Shown here piece by piece: positions 18,201 to 23,685 of a stretch of 23,866 nt of DNA. Source of the DNA: a virus. How positions within the stretch are numbered: the first letter of the stretch is position 1; every line of letters begins with the position of its first letter. The DNA lies in IMG/VR virus record IMGVR_UViG_3300042446_000634, positions 1 through 23,866 of that record; one strand, given 5' to 3'. The position numbers and the translations under genes were made by a program. The notes below the pieces were generated by a model. It worked only from the letters and a program-made list of their open reading frames with translations, had not been told where the DNA came from and made no database searches.

Positions 18201-20707
18201 GAGTTCGCTCTCTGGAGAATCAGGTTAGAGAGAGCGAAGACGCTGGAGGAATGGAGAGCCCTGCTACAGCAAGCATAACCCTGCAACAGGCTGCCCAGCA
18301 GACCCCCGGCCAGAACCCGACCTCGATCTACGCCATCAACAAGGCTTCGTGGAAGCAGAACGTAAAGCGCAAGGTCGAGAAATTCTTCAATCCGTTCTCG
18401 GAGATTTCTAATCCGGAACAGTACAGGGATTTGCGGAACCTTCTTGGTGGCAGCCAGTACGCCGCAACAGAGCAAGGTACGAAGTACAAGAACCTCTTCG
18501 CCAAGCTGACTTCTGCCCAGAAAGAATCGGTCAACACCTACTTCGATACACCGAATGCCGATACCAATCTGATTCCCTCTAGTATCCGGGCAGATACGAT
18601 CAGGCTGAAGAACTACATCAACGGGGAACTGAAGCAGAAGCTGATCGACAACAATCTGCTTCCGGAAAGTGTTGCCGAGAAGAACGTCGATAGCTATCTG
18701 CCTCGCCTGTATCTCAAGTATCTTCTCGATGCATCTGGGATCAAGGGTTCCGGCATCAAGGCGAACCTGTCATGGGCGAAGAAGCGTAGCTCCAAGAGTC
18801 CAGAAGAACTCCTCGCCATGGGCGAGATTAAAGACCCCGGCGTCCGTACCTTCCATGCAATCTACCGGACGCAGCGCGACCTTGCGGTCATGGATTTCCT
18901 CAACAAGGTATCCAATAACTCGGACTGGGCACTGCCCCAGAGTCTGGTGACATGGAATGGGAAGAGGGTAACGGCTGACTGGCTGAAGCGGGAAGCTGAG
19001 GACATCCGGACAGACAGGATTATTGGAGAACCCGATCCCACCCGCAAGGCTGGGATGCTGGCGATTGCCGACGACATGGACAGGGTTGCCAACGAGGGTA
19101 TCGTTGCTCTTAACCGCACCAACTACGACCAGAGCAAGTACACCAAGCTTCCCGACTCCTACGACTATGGTCCTCTACGGGGGATGATCGTCCAGAAGCA
19201 GATCGCGGAAGACATCATTGGCACCAACAACTTCGTCAACCCAGACAACACATGGGACAACTGGTTTGGCGACAGGGGTTCCAAGATCAGCCGCCTGACC
19301 AGCCTATGGAAGACCCTCAAGGTTCCGCTGAACCCGCCTTCCCAGATGCGTAACGTCGCATCGAACATGATCCTGCTGCACCTGTCAGGTGTGCCGATCC
19401 ATAAGCTGGGAACGTACATGGTTCGTTCCGCGACCGACATGCGGGCTGGCGGGAAGTACTTCAAGATCGCCAAGGACTTCGGTGTCGGAAATGCCAGCAT
19501 GACCGAACAGGAACTGTTCGCCATCTCGGAGGAACTACAGAAGCTGGAAGTCAACAAGCAGAACGGGTTCGCTGGATGGCGTGCGGTATATCGCGGGCTT
19601 CTCAAGGGAGCCAATAGCGTAACCGATTTCTACCAGAAGCTGGAGACATGGGGCAAGATCGCCAAGATCATGCATGCCATGGAGACCAAGACCAAGGAAC
19701 ATCCGAACGGGATGTCTGCGGAGCAGGCGGTACGCGAGGCGAACAAGTGGCTGTTCGATTACTCGGAGGTCGATCCCTTTGTCAGGCGGGCGCGGCAGAG
19801 CCCCATTGGAATGCCCTTTATCACCTTCAGTTACAAGATCATCCCTCTTATGTACGAGGTGATGACAAAGCATCCGACTCGCATGCTGCCTTATGTGGCT
19901 CTGGCTGCCACGGTTCCGGCACTGGTCGCGTCGAGCAATGACATAGACGAGGACGACGAGGAGAAGATTCGCAAGAGCCTATCTCCGGGCCTGCGGCGCA
20001 AGGACAACATGTTCATGCTGCCTTGGAAGGATGCCAACGGGAAGTGGCAGCTTGTCGATGTGGGTTACTTCCTGCCTTGGCAGATGCCTTACGAGATGGC
20101 CAAGAGTACGGGAAAGGCCGGATACAATCTGGCAACCGGGGATTCCAAGGAGGCCATCAGCAATGCTGGTGATGTCTTCAAGGCTTCCACCCTTCTATCC
20201 AACCCCCTGTTCAATATCGTATCTGCCCTGACGACAGGCGTCGATGCCTTCACGGGCAAGCCCATCGCAGACAAGCGCGACCCCCCGAACAAACAGGTAA
20301 TGGATGTCACCTCCTATGCGTGGTCTCTGGTGGCACCATCTTTTCTGGCCAGCTATGGCGCTTTGGGACAGTTGATGAACAAGGAATCCGGCACCGGCCT
20401 GAACAGGTATGGAGAACCCGGAACCACCTATGGTCAGATGGCAGCCCGTGCTGTCGGTATCAACACCTACTCGGTTGATCCCGCAGCACAGCGGGCACGC
20501 AACATCAGGATGATGCAGCATGATCTCCGGGAGGTTAAGTCCCGGATGACTACCTCCCTGTCCGACAGGAGCCTGACTCCCGAACAGCGCCGGAAGGTAA
20601 CAGAGGATTTCAGGGAAGAACTTATCTACCGGAACCAGCAACTGGCGAAGTACGCCAAGGAAACGGAGATGAGTCCAAGACTCCGGGAGGCTACCGCCAG
20701 ACCGTGA
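12278..20707 (+). CDS. Giant polyvalent virion protein: two ART-like domains, zincin, GHKL ATPase, second HExxH site
   Basis: A 2809-residue protein, coupled to the previous gene by ATGA. Residues 113-206 are Gly-zipper-like hydrophobic, and 285-455 are Pro-rich. ADP-ribosyltransferase-like domain 1 (about 680-824) shows YHGT 684-687, MPVHVRIENP and GYDG 789-792. Domain 2 (about 870-1160) shows YHGT 875-878, MPVYVRLNNP and NYDG 1111-1114. A zincin follows (HESSH 1199-1203, likely third ligand E1250). A GHKL/Bergerat ATPase has its N-box E1376, N1380, D1383, A1384; DNGIGM 1415-1420; GGYGLAK 1447-1453; and a GT strand near 1507. A second site, HEASHEIERNH 1866-1876, has metzincin spacing. The C-terminus (about 2010-2809) resembles large-polyvalent-protein-associated regions, with hydrophobic segments near 2528-2552 and 2680-2700. 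Such proteins are thought to be injected with the genome. Substrates are unknown. Confidence 0.85.
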   Translation: MSWWENDPIAGQSPSKGDEWWANDPVVVSKKAPAPPPLPKETLIGAGIEGLKGDLRTGGARILHAVGAPEWAGEVEKQAQENYARQATRPLTEIEENPWTWNSAKGIYEQAVSSLPSMAPVMAGGATGAAIGLAGGPLGSLAGSLIGGAAAAIPQFIGSNLKRQTEENKVPLADTDLATASGTALAQASLDSLLGGGLFGGLFKVPASIAKKTVSRMAAKAIEGGLTEGLTEMAQQWLEVLQANPEKAYAMPPEVRKEIRDSGIVGGAMGLLGGGASGIKKPQADPSPTADDPSVPPAPPSTPPPGPAGLLEYRPNMPEYPNEWAPQTYPAGRHDLDPTSTGWGEPKPAPDLTPQKLLPYIERPDEYPNPYAPQVYPADRHDGTPGSTGYGGDDTQPPLGSPPPGGPSGPAGGPSGPAVPQPPASPAPPPAAPVAPPAAPVAPSPPPPPKAPAGKKDNTGQQVFDHIAEQLRAVAQQEIAAGQKASANPIQINAMAKIWRDRYETLARLKGTTAFDEYKLENLSVQYGGDPNAQPEVAAPPPKKFLKKPTAAPEVPAAPEQSKTQFFNNEILRLQKKGVKDPVAEATKTTEAKYPTKTTSASAQTNYPAKRPSENDNSYYDRVVVEAYNNGMPLPEAKKFAEAATDHHWPPKNKTTLSQLGSAFRNWFGRSKVANEDGAPITLYHGTSKDKDFSGFKVGPHGAWFTTDPESASQYAMQNDSMGYRQGAGWKMEKTNTASRVMPVHVRIENPYTMTRADTDQLNQASGRLGAMGYKKVQSDFFNQLRRQGYDGVTYGNGVWVVLKDANQIKSVHNRGTYDSGSNILKQEGDIKGPQEGLIEDRGTWWANFKRWAKGAPLVERPANYRGGPAVFKAYHGTTHGNIRRVNSRKGDKTGALGQGFYVSTNPRDASANYGTREGPDAVHRVNRRTSEIDDYLTNLPKEERAKYLSEYLANNGPWDANSFVGKVLKGKYWPEALLSLPNKVYDALEAQEGNNVSRSIAEKEIFGDTSGVVMPVYVRLNNPMDMRTNGTNFTGRDYTRLIKALNDLADSHPNADVAGPVNILNNQYQNTGNVSAKDVYDIIRKFGHVDPDPEFGGFGQLIQDLAKKLNYDGLIQQAGQQFSNMEEMTKDTLHVVPFNDGQTKSQFNRGTFDETNRLLKQNPDQKTAENIVNAEIELLPNSAIIRLYKAANVSSFMHESSHLWLRSMVKNAPFHSQIAKDVETIRDWVGNKGEPFTTAQHEKFARGFELFLYSGRGPTAALTKIFKQFATWLKGVYAKASDIRTPDGKSIEVPEHIMQVYERMFSVDEKTAADGRTSYSLNADPLPISGVAEKFSQDKEGKNISIQGGFSTAEALNVLGMTMYSDRIDQVTAKELVQNSFDAIKAAQKNKTLNGRGKVEIFANNATNTVTIKDNGIGMSTPTVTKAFFTVFGTEKKGLSPQESSGGYGLAKIAFLLGSKEIYVKTTHNGVTTEVRSNPEAIKNMLTNNVPIQARVSNTPDRPNGTVVQVTFPSEKKNKDGTKTPFQMFGGYSRPNILDSKFVGNFDIYNSNTKENNPDEMRSNDYDKSSATDMDKFLPPKQMNFPWGKIELFLGKDMQKYGGSVAVNSAGMPQFNWNVKDVGGKSPVIDAIVNVLPNNRPVQDVTAEDSRSGGDVYPFRTDRENWAPQIAKDVGNISQAIMAESNRRAIAEDVKKMSSLMEMPYTSLGSSTSGKWKEMQSTVTEAMMAENNFASDTAKLNPSNPYFHSNLNIDVIERAKEKSGTDPKKAQEFFAKFGSIVKDFAFTLGRVASEGGEKNFAAFVSGDKRIVGVSLDKEYRGVSTRVPFNGFFINPLALQRAGTVAGGRTTSPRGIAAKWYALMIHEASHEIERNHGASFASQEIDLASAIGDLPGPDVMRGHLDDLEALVFSYRKEITALTDAYYEPDTENYTASLGDTNTWSGLEKDTGRGYGVNDNGVGNEPNASQQEGNKGVRSLENQVRESEDAGGMESPATASITLQQAAQQTPGQNPTSIYAINKASWKQNVKRKVEKFFNPFSEISNPEQYRDLRNLLGGSQYAATEQGTKYKNLFAKLTSAQKESVNTYFDTPNADTNLIPSSIRADTIRLKNYINGELKQKLIDNNLLPESVAEKNVDSYLPRLYLKYLLDASGIKGSGIKANLSWAKKRSSKSPEELLAMGEIKDPGVRTFHAIYRTQRDLAVMDFLNKVSNNSDWALPQSLVTWNGKRVTADWLKREAEDIRTDRIIGEPDPTRKAGMLAIADDMDRVANEGIVALNRTNYDQSKYTKLPDSYDYGPLRGMIVQKQIAEDIIGTNNFVNPDNTWDNWFGDRGSKISRLTSLWKTLKVPLNPPSQMRNVASNMILLHLSGVPIHKLGTYMVRSATDMRAGGKYFKIAKDFGVGNASMTEQELFAISEELQKLEVNKQNGFAGWRAVYRGLLKGANSVTDFYQKLETWGKIAKIMHAMETKTKEHPNGMSAEQAVREANKWLFDYSEVDPFVRRARQSPIGMPFITFSYKIIPLMYEVMTKHPTRMLPYVALAATVPALVASSNDIDEDDEEKIRKSLSPGLRRKDNMFMLPWKDANGKWQLVDVGYFLPWQMPYEMAKSTGKAGYNLATGDSKEAISNAGDVFKASTLLSNPLFNIVSALTTGVDAFTGKPIADKRDPPNKQVMDVTSYAWSLVAPSFLASYGALGQLMNKESGTGLNRYGEPGTTYGQMAARAVGINTYSVDPAAQRARNIRMMQHDLREVKSRMTTSLSDRSLTPEQRRKVTEDFREELIYRNQQLAKYAKETEMSPRLREATARP
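13232..13450 (+). repeat. Duplicated 26-residue peptide in the Pro-rich linker of the giant protein
   Basis: Residues 319-344 (13232-13309) and 366-391 (13373-13450) share 18 of 26 positions when aligned by eye: EYPN at the start, APQ, YPA, RHD and STG in the same places. The DNA copies have diverged more than the peptide, so the duplication is not recent. The units are 47 residues apart and stand before the longest proline run. Confidence 0.85.
14318..14750 (+). other. ADP-ribosyltransferase-like domain 1 within the giant protein
   Basis: The domain opens with ITLYHGT and then GAWFTTDPESASQYA, the usual first and second elements of the ART fold in phage polyvalent proteins. It continues with MPVHVRIENPYTM (residues 742-754) and closes with GYDGVTYGNGVWVVL then KDANQIKSVHNRGTYD. 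In the usual family the GYDG loop leads to an Asn and often a Glu. Here the Glu is not evident (GNGVW), so catalysis is uncertain. Confidence 0.75.
14885..15760 (+). other. ADP-ribosyltransferase-like domain 2 within the giant protein
   Basis: FKAYHGTTHG is followed by GALGQGFYVSTNPRDASANY, MPVYVRLNNPMDM (from residue 1015), NYDGL and HVVPFNDGQTKSQFNRGTFD. The domain ends in the same RGT-[YF]-D...LLKQ style as domain 1, so the two are likely paralogous copies. It is about twice as long, with a helical insertion between the YHGT and MPVYV blocks (YLTNLPKEERAKYLSEYLAN). Confidence 0.7.
15845..16210 (+). other. Zincin metallopeptidase domain (polyvalent type) within the giant protein
   Basis: SSFMHESSHLWL gives the zinc-binding helix, with H1199 and H1203 as ligands and E1200 as the base. 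EKFARGFELFLYSG supplies E1250 as the likely third ligand. The tail has FKQFATWLKGVYAKAS and PEHIMQVYERMFS. This order is that of the zincin peptidase found in phage polyvalent proteins, which may process the giant protein itself or a host target. Confidence 0.75.
16340..18100 (+). other. GHKL ATPase plus metzincin-spaced HExxH module within the giant protein
   Basis: All Bergerat-fold motifs are in order: KELVQNSFDA (N-box), DNGIGM (G1), SSGGYGLAKIAFL (G2/lid) and NGTVVQVTF (G3). A roughly 340-residue region without recognised motifs follows, then WYALMIHEASHEIERNHGAS, a metzincin-spaced metal site. The module is AT-richer than its surroundings: by hand count 22 of 60 bases are G or C at 16921-16980, against 38 of 60 at 15961-16020 and 35 of 60 at 19321-19380. 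Confidence 0.75.
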
Positions 20708-20722
20708 TCCTCTCGGGAGGAT
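20707..20722. terminator. Possible bidirectional hairpin in the convergent gap
   Basis: ATCCTC at 20707-20712 and GAGGAT at 20717-20722 form a perfect six-base-pair stem with a four-base TCGG loop. It begins at the last base of the giant gene and lies before the end of the minus-strand operon. There is no T-tract on either side, so it would be a weak intrinsic terminator or an mRNA 3'-end stabiliser serving both convergent operons. Confidence 0.4.
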
Positions 20723-20729
20723 AAACAGA

Positions 20730-20921
20730 TTATAAAGTGAATGATCCCTTAGGATTGTTTTCTATGGCACTAATGGCAAAATCTACAAATCCTATATGAG
20801 TTCGATTCACTTCGCGTGTAATGCTCCATGAAAGATAAGCCACCATCTCTATTGGAGCGAGTAGCGTTTCTCTGTTCTCAAATCTCTTGCCGTCCGCATC
20901 CAGTTCCATTGTGTTATTCAT
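20730..20921 (-). CDS. Hypothetical early-operon protein (63 aa)
   Basis: Last gene of the minus-strand operon, starting two bases after the upstream stop and ending at TAA 20732-20730. The sequence has a charged start (MNNTMELDADGKRFENRETL) and a helix-prone middle (LLAPIEMVAYLSWSITREVN), followed by HIGFVDFAISAIENN. There is no cysteine, no clear HTH and no nuclease motif. The Shine-Dalgarno is weak (AAAG), so it likely depends on coupling to the 138-aa gene. No family is recognised. Its reality is supported by the operon geometry. Confidence 0.5.
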   Translation of the reverse strand: MNNTMELDADGKRFENRETLLAPIEMVAYLSWSITREVNRTHIGFVDFAISAIENNPKGSFTL

Positions 20922-20923
20922 CT

Positions 20924-21340
20924 TTAATAATCTTTAATTCCAAAAGGTGAACGAGTGCCTTTCCCGGTAGCGGGCGGTTCATCTCCAGAACCACCGCTCC
21001 CCGCGTCACCCCCTTTGACATGAGAAGATATTGAATCTCTACGAGCCTTGGCTTCTCCTCTTTGTCTAACGGTATCCAATTTCTTAGCCTTGATTGCATC
21101 ATCTTCACGGCGCTTCTCTCGTTCGTAGACATCTATAATGATTTGTAGTGGACCCAGCTTGGTTCCGACCCGGAACTGGTGCCCATGCTTGAAGACTACC
21201 CACCCTTTGCTGCGAATGAAATCCACCATATGAGCGGCTGGTCCGTATATCTTCTTGGTGTTTATATCCGCCTCGTGACGGGCTTCCGCTGCCAGTACGG
21301 CTGGGCTGGACAGCCTCTGGCGCGGGGTCAATGGCTTCAT
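20924..21340 (-). CDS. Small protein with HTH/wing-like N-terminus and disordered Gly-rich tail (138 aa)
   Basis: The start is ATG 21340, which overlaps the stop of the upstream gene (TAATG). A longer frame to 21529 lies wholly inside that gene and was not used. Residues about 30-75 read KKIYGPAAHMVDFIRSKGWV, then VFKHGHQFRVGTKLGPLQII. This helix-turn-strand-strand order resembles small phage proteins in which a helix is followed by 'G-x-x-V-x-R/K-x-G-x-x-F-R-V' and another helix. DNA binding is possible but unproven. The rest is basic (YEREKRREDDAIKAKK) and then Gly/Ser-rich and likely disordered (GGDAGSGGSGDEPPATGKG). Confidence 0.6.
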   Translation of the reverse strand: MKPLTPRQRLSSPAVLAAEARHEADINTKKIYGPAAHMVDFIRSKGWVVFKHGHQFRVGTKLGPLQIIIDVYEREKRREDDAIKAKKLDTVRQRGEAKARRDSISSHVKGGDAGSGGSGDEPPATGKGTRSPFGIKDY

Positions 21341-21633
21341 TACGGCACCTCTTGCCCTGCTCGTTGCTTGATCCATTCCGTTCGGAAGGAACCAAGAACT
21401 GCTCTTACCTGCTTCGGACGCCAGACATCTTTCAATGCCGTACTCTTGATGTACCCGGCTTCCATGTAGAGAGTTGAATACCGTTGGACACAGAAATGTA
21501 CAGCTTCTGCTGCCATCCTCATATCCCATCGATGACAGTCATCAGGGATAGTGAACTTGTTGTCAGCCAATGCTTGGCCGACAATGCTATATGCGATTGA
21601 GTTCTTGCGCCTCATTATTTCAAGGGACGACAT
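21340..21633 (-). CDS. Hypothetical protein directly after integrase (97 aa)
   Basis: The ATG at 21633 shares a base with the integrase stop (TAATG). The frame could be extended to a TTG at 21669 inside integrase, but the overlapping ATG is the better start. The protein is mixed helical: MSSLEIMRRKNSIAYSIVGQ, then DCHRWDMRMAAEAVHFCVQR, YMEAGYIKSTALKDVWRPKQ, and a helix ending RTEWIKQRAG. Basic residues and the position beside integrase make an excisionase-like or accessory role conceivable. No winged-helix motif is clear, however, so no function is assigned. Confidence 0.55.
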   Translation of the reverse strand: MSSLEIMRRKNSIAYSIVGQALADNKFTIPDDCHRWDMRMAAEAVHFCVQRYSTLYMEAGYIKSTALKDVWRPKQVRAVLGSFRTEWIKQRAGQEVP

Positions 21634-22466
21634 TAGTACCTCAACAAATTGGTGGTTTCCTTGAGCCAAGAAGGCGGGTGCTGGAAGTACACTTGCTGTG
21701 TAATCAATGTACTTGAATGACCCAGAAGCTTGGACACCTTCAGCAGATCAACGCCGTCCTGTAGAAGCAGAGAAGCGACGGTGTGTCGGAGAACATGCGG
21801 GCTGACATCCTTGATGCCAGCTTCCTTGGCGATGCGCTTGATCATATCCCTTGGATGATTGAGGCGGCTGCCTGCGAAGTTGATCACATAGTCACCGTCC
21901 TCATGCAGCTTGGCTATGGCCAGAGCCTTGGCTGCGAGGTCGTTGATCGGAACGATGGCTCGGTTCTTCATGCGGGATGACTTCTCGCAGACGGGGCGGA
22001 AGTCGATCACCCTGTTGGTGAAGTCCACCTGATCCCACGTCAGACCCGTGATGGCGTCTGGCCTTTGCCCGGTGGACAGGGCCAGCCTGATATAGACCCT
22101 CTCCTTCCAGCGCCTGAGTCTGTCAGCACCATCGATCATGGCCTTGGCTTCTTCCCTAGTAAGGGATCGCATGCGGGGCGGTGGCTTCGGCAGACCCCTG
22201 ACGATAGGGGATTTGCTGATCAGTCCCTCCCTCTCCGCATGGCGAAGAGCCGCCCGCAGGATAGCCAGTTCCCGGTTGACCGTACCCGGTGCCACCTTCC
22301 TCGTCTTGAGGTAGGCTTTAACCTCCATGGGGAATGAACTCGCTTCCGGGTTCAGGTTCTGAAACCAAGACAGGCGGCCCCAGTATCTGGCATTGGCAGA
22401 GGTGCCGATGGTAGTGGGGATGTGAGTGCGAACATACTCATCCCAGCAGTCCCCAACAGTGGTCAT
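21633..22466 (-). CDS. int: Tyrosine-type site-specific recombinase (phage integrase)
   Basis: This 277-residue integrase starts at ATG 22466, with GAAGGA upstream and two bases after the previous stop. Residues about 5-85 form a short SAM-like core-binding domain (GTVNRELAILRAALRHAERE). The catalytic domain keeps every expected residue: R135 in TGQRPDAITGL, a likely K167 in RMKNRA, H224 and R227 in SPHVLRHTVAS, H250 in LLGHSS, and nucleophile Y260 in QQVYFQHP. It would catalyse integration of the phage genome at an att site through a 3'-phosphotyrosyl link. It lacks a long N-terminal arm-binding domain, so it is at the short end of phage integrases. It is embedded in the early operon instead of standing alone at an attP, and no tRNA or obvious att core was seen. 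Confidence 0.95.
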   Translation of the reverse strand: MTTVGDCWDEYVRTHIPTTIGTSANARYWGRLSWFQNLNPEASSFPMEVKAYLKTRKVAPGTVNRELAILRAALRHAEREGLISKSPIVRGLPKPPPRMRSLTREEAKAMIDGADRLRRWKERVYIRLALSTGQRPDAITGLTWDQVDFTNRVIDFRPVCEKSSRMKNRAIVPINDLAAKALAIAKLHEDGDYVINFAGSRLNHPRDMIKRIAKEAGIKDVSPHVLRHTVASLLLQDGVDLLKVSKLLGHSSTLITQQVYFQHPPSWLKETTNLLRY

Positions 22467-22468
22467 GA

Positions 22469-22627
22469 TTACGCTTCCTTCTTTTCCAGATATTCCAATA
22501 TGATTGCCTGAATCTTTTCCAAATTGCTGACCCGGATATTCAGATCGATGATGGCATCCCGCAGCAGATCGTTTGGACTGCCCGTGTCTTCTCCAAGCAG
22601 AAGCATGTCAGGGTATGGATCGGCCAT
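22469..22627 (-). CDS. Small coiled-coil-like protein upstream of integrase (52 aa)
   Basis: This short frame starts at ATG 22627, overlapping the upstream stop (TGATG), and ends at TAA two bases before the integrase ATG. The sequence begins MADPYPDMLLLGEDTGSPND. It then forms one amphipathic helix with heptad-like Leu/Ile spacing (LLRDAIIDLNIRVSNLEKIQ, AIILEYLEKKEA). A small oligomeric protein is plausible. Function unknown. Without it the operon would show its only substantial gap, which supports it as real. Confidence 0.65.
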   Translation of the reverse strand: MADPYPDMLLLGEDTGSPNDLLRDAIIDLNIRVSNLEKIQAIILEYLEKKEA

Positions 22628-22986
22628 CAGTATCCCCTTCTCTGTCTGTTTTTCTTTGGAGCCCTTTTGGATGGACGCATCTTTTCAGAGTTAGGTTTGG
22701 TGGAATAGGAACTCTTGGCTCCCTTCATTGCCGCCTGCTTTGGAAGGATGGTGATTATCTTTCCGAATGGAAAATCCTTTGTGATGCATGCGGAGTAGAC
22801 AACCACCAGCACCATGCCCCTGCATGTAACGATATGCCTTTCCTTTTTGTCCGGGATATAGGAAAGCCGACCGCTGCCAGTGATGCATTGCTTGCACATA
22901 TCGACAAGGTCCGGACGATTTATGTCCAGCCCATACCGTATGAAGGCCTGCTTGATCGCATGGGATTGGACTTCATGCTCCATCAT
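22627..22986 (-). CDS. Small protein resembling DUF4258/RelE-superfamily-like phage proteins (119 aa)
   Basis: The start is taken at ATG 22986, which overlaps the upstream stop (ATGATG); the next Met is equally possible. A longer frame to 23079 lies inside the neighbouring gene. The N-terminal 90 residues follow a pattern known from small phage proteins and toxin-like DUF4258 domains: HAIKQAFIRYGLDIN, a helix (DLVDMCKQCITGSGRL), then RHIVTCRGMVLVVVYS and KIITILP. The order is helix, helix, two strands and a final 'I-x-T-x-L-P'. It ends in a Lys/Arg-rich tail (MRPSKRAPKKNRQRRGY) suited to nucleic-acid binding. RNA or DNA targeting is a hypothesis from fold resemblance and charge. Confidence 0.6.
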   Translation of the reverse strand: MMEHEVQSHAIKQAFIRYGLDINRPDLVDMCKQCITGSGRLSYIPDKKERHIVTCRGMVLVVVYSACITKDFPFGKIITILPKQAAMKGAKSSYSTKPNSEKMRPSKRAPKKNRQRRGY

Positions 22987-23414
22987 CCCCTCGTCTTGGA
23001 ATATTCGAACTGCAATTCCGTAAATCTTTGAAGAGCATCTTTGTTGGTGCGAAGATTGGCCCGAGAGTTTATCCCACACAGATGATGAAGGCCGTTGATC
23101 GCTGCCTCTTCAGATTCCTCAAGCGAGAAACCGGCTTCAACCATCCATTTCTGGAAGTCTGGTTGCCGACATAGCATCCCTGCCGAGACAACTGCTCGCT
23201 CCCCATTAGTCTTGTGCTTAGGCATGACCGGCTTGTTCTCATCATCGAGCAGAACGAATGCTGCCTGATAACGAGAGCCAACCGGATGGGTAAACAGATC
23301 GTTAGTGTTGTCGTTCGGGTGGATGACGAGGACCACCTTGATCCCGTCTTTCGACTGAGACATCGAGACCTTCACGCACTCGACGGCAATAGCTGCTTCT
23401 GCTGGTGACTTCAT
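22983..23414 (-). CDS. Hypothetical early phage protein (143 aa)
   Basis: The start is ATG 23414, one base after the upstream TGA, with GGGG a few bases ahead; the longer frame to 23450 is not needed. The order is a helix (SPAEAAIAVECVKVSMSQSK), strand (IKVVLVIHPNDN), DLFTHPVGSRYQAAFVLLDD, HKTNGERAVVSAGMLC, then helices (CRQPDFQKWMVEAGFSLEES; NGLHHLCGINSRANLRTNKD). This two-part style, a beta segment with an 'HP...P-V-G-x-R-Y' block and a helical 'F-Q-x-W...C-G-I-x-S-R' block, recurs among early genes of alphaproteobacterial-type phages as I recall it, without a named function. It overlaps the next gene at 22986-22983. Confidence 0.6.
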   Translation of the reverse strand: MKSPAEAAIAVECVKVSMSQSKDGIKVVLVIHPNDNTNDLFTHPVGSRYQAAFVLLDDENKPVMPKHKTNGERAVVSAGMLCRQPDFQKWMVEAGFSLEESEEAAINGLHHLCGINSRANLRTNKDALQRFTELQFEYSKTRG

Positions 23415-23415
23415 T

Positions 23416-23685
23416 TCATATCCCCATTCTTCTGGCTGCCGTCGCCACAATAAGATTGTGAACCATAAAACCGTACTCGTGAGTTTTTCTTATCTTGTGA
23501 TGGGCTTCATTCCATCCGCCGTCTGGAACTATGCCATTCAGAAAATCATCAAGATGTTCTTCCGGTAATCCTTCCTCGACAAAGAAGGTAAGGACATTCA
23601 GAAGCTGATGTGATTTGGTATTGCTTGAATTAATCCATCGACCGGCATCATAGGTTCGATGAAGGGGATCATGTGACCATTTCAT
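23416..23685 (-). CDS. Hypothetical protein (89 aa)
   Basis: The ATG at 23685 overlaps the stop of the HNH-like gene (ATGA) and the frame ends one base before the next ATG. The sequence MKWSHDPLHRTYDAGRWINS is followed by a helical middle (HQLLNVLTFFVEEGLPEEHL, DDFLNGIVPDGGW) and HHKIRKTHEYGFMVHNLIVA. It is rich in His and aromatic residues, but the spacing matches no zinc or nuclease motif I recognise. No family is recognised. Overlap with both neighbours supports it as a gene. Confidence 0.55.
   Translation of the reverse strand: MKWSHDPLHRTYDAGRWINSSNTKSHQLLNVLTFFVEEGLPEEHLDDFLNGIVPDGGWNEAHHKIRKTHEYGFMVHNLIVATAARRMGI

Noticed and set aside
20924-21529. Longer N-terminal version (201 aa) of the 138-aa protein
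   Set aside because: The extra 63 residues lie wholly in the coding region of the 97-aa gene. The ATG at 21340 overlapping the upstream stop is the natural start.
22573-23031. A 152-codon plus-strand frame in the early region
   Set aside because: It opposes two minus-strand genes joined by overlapping start and stop codons, and would break the operon.
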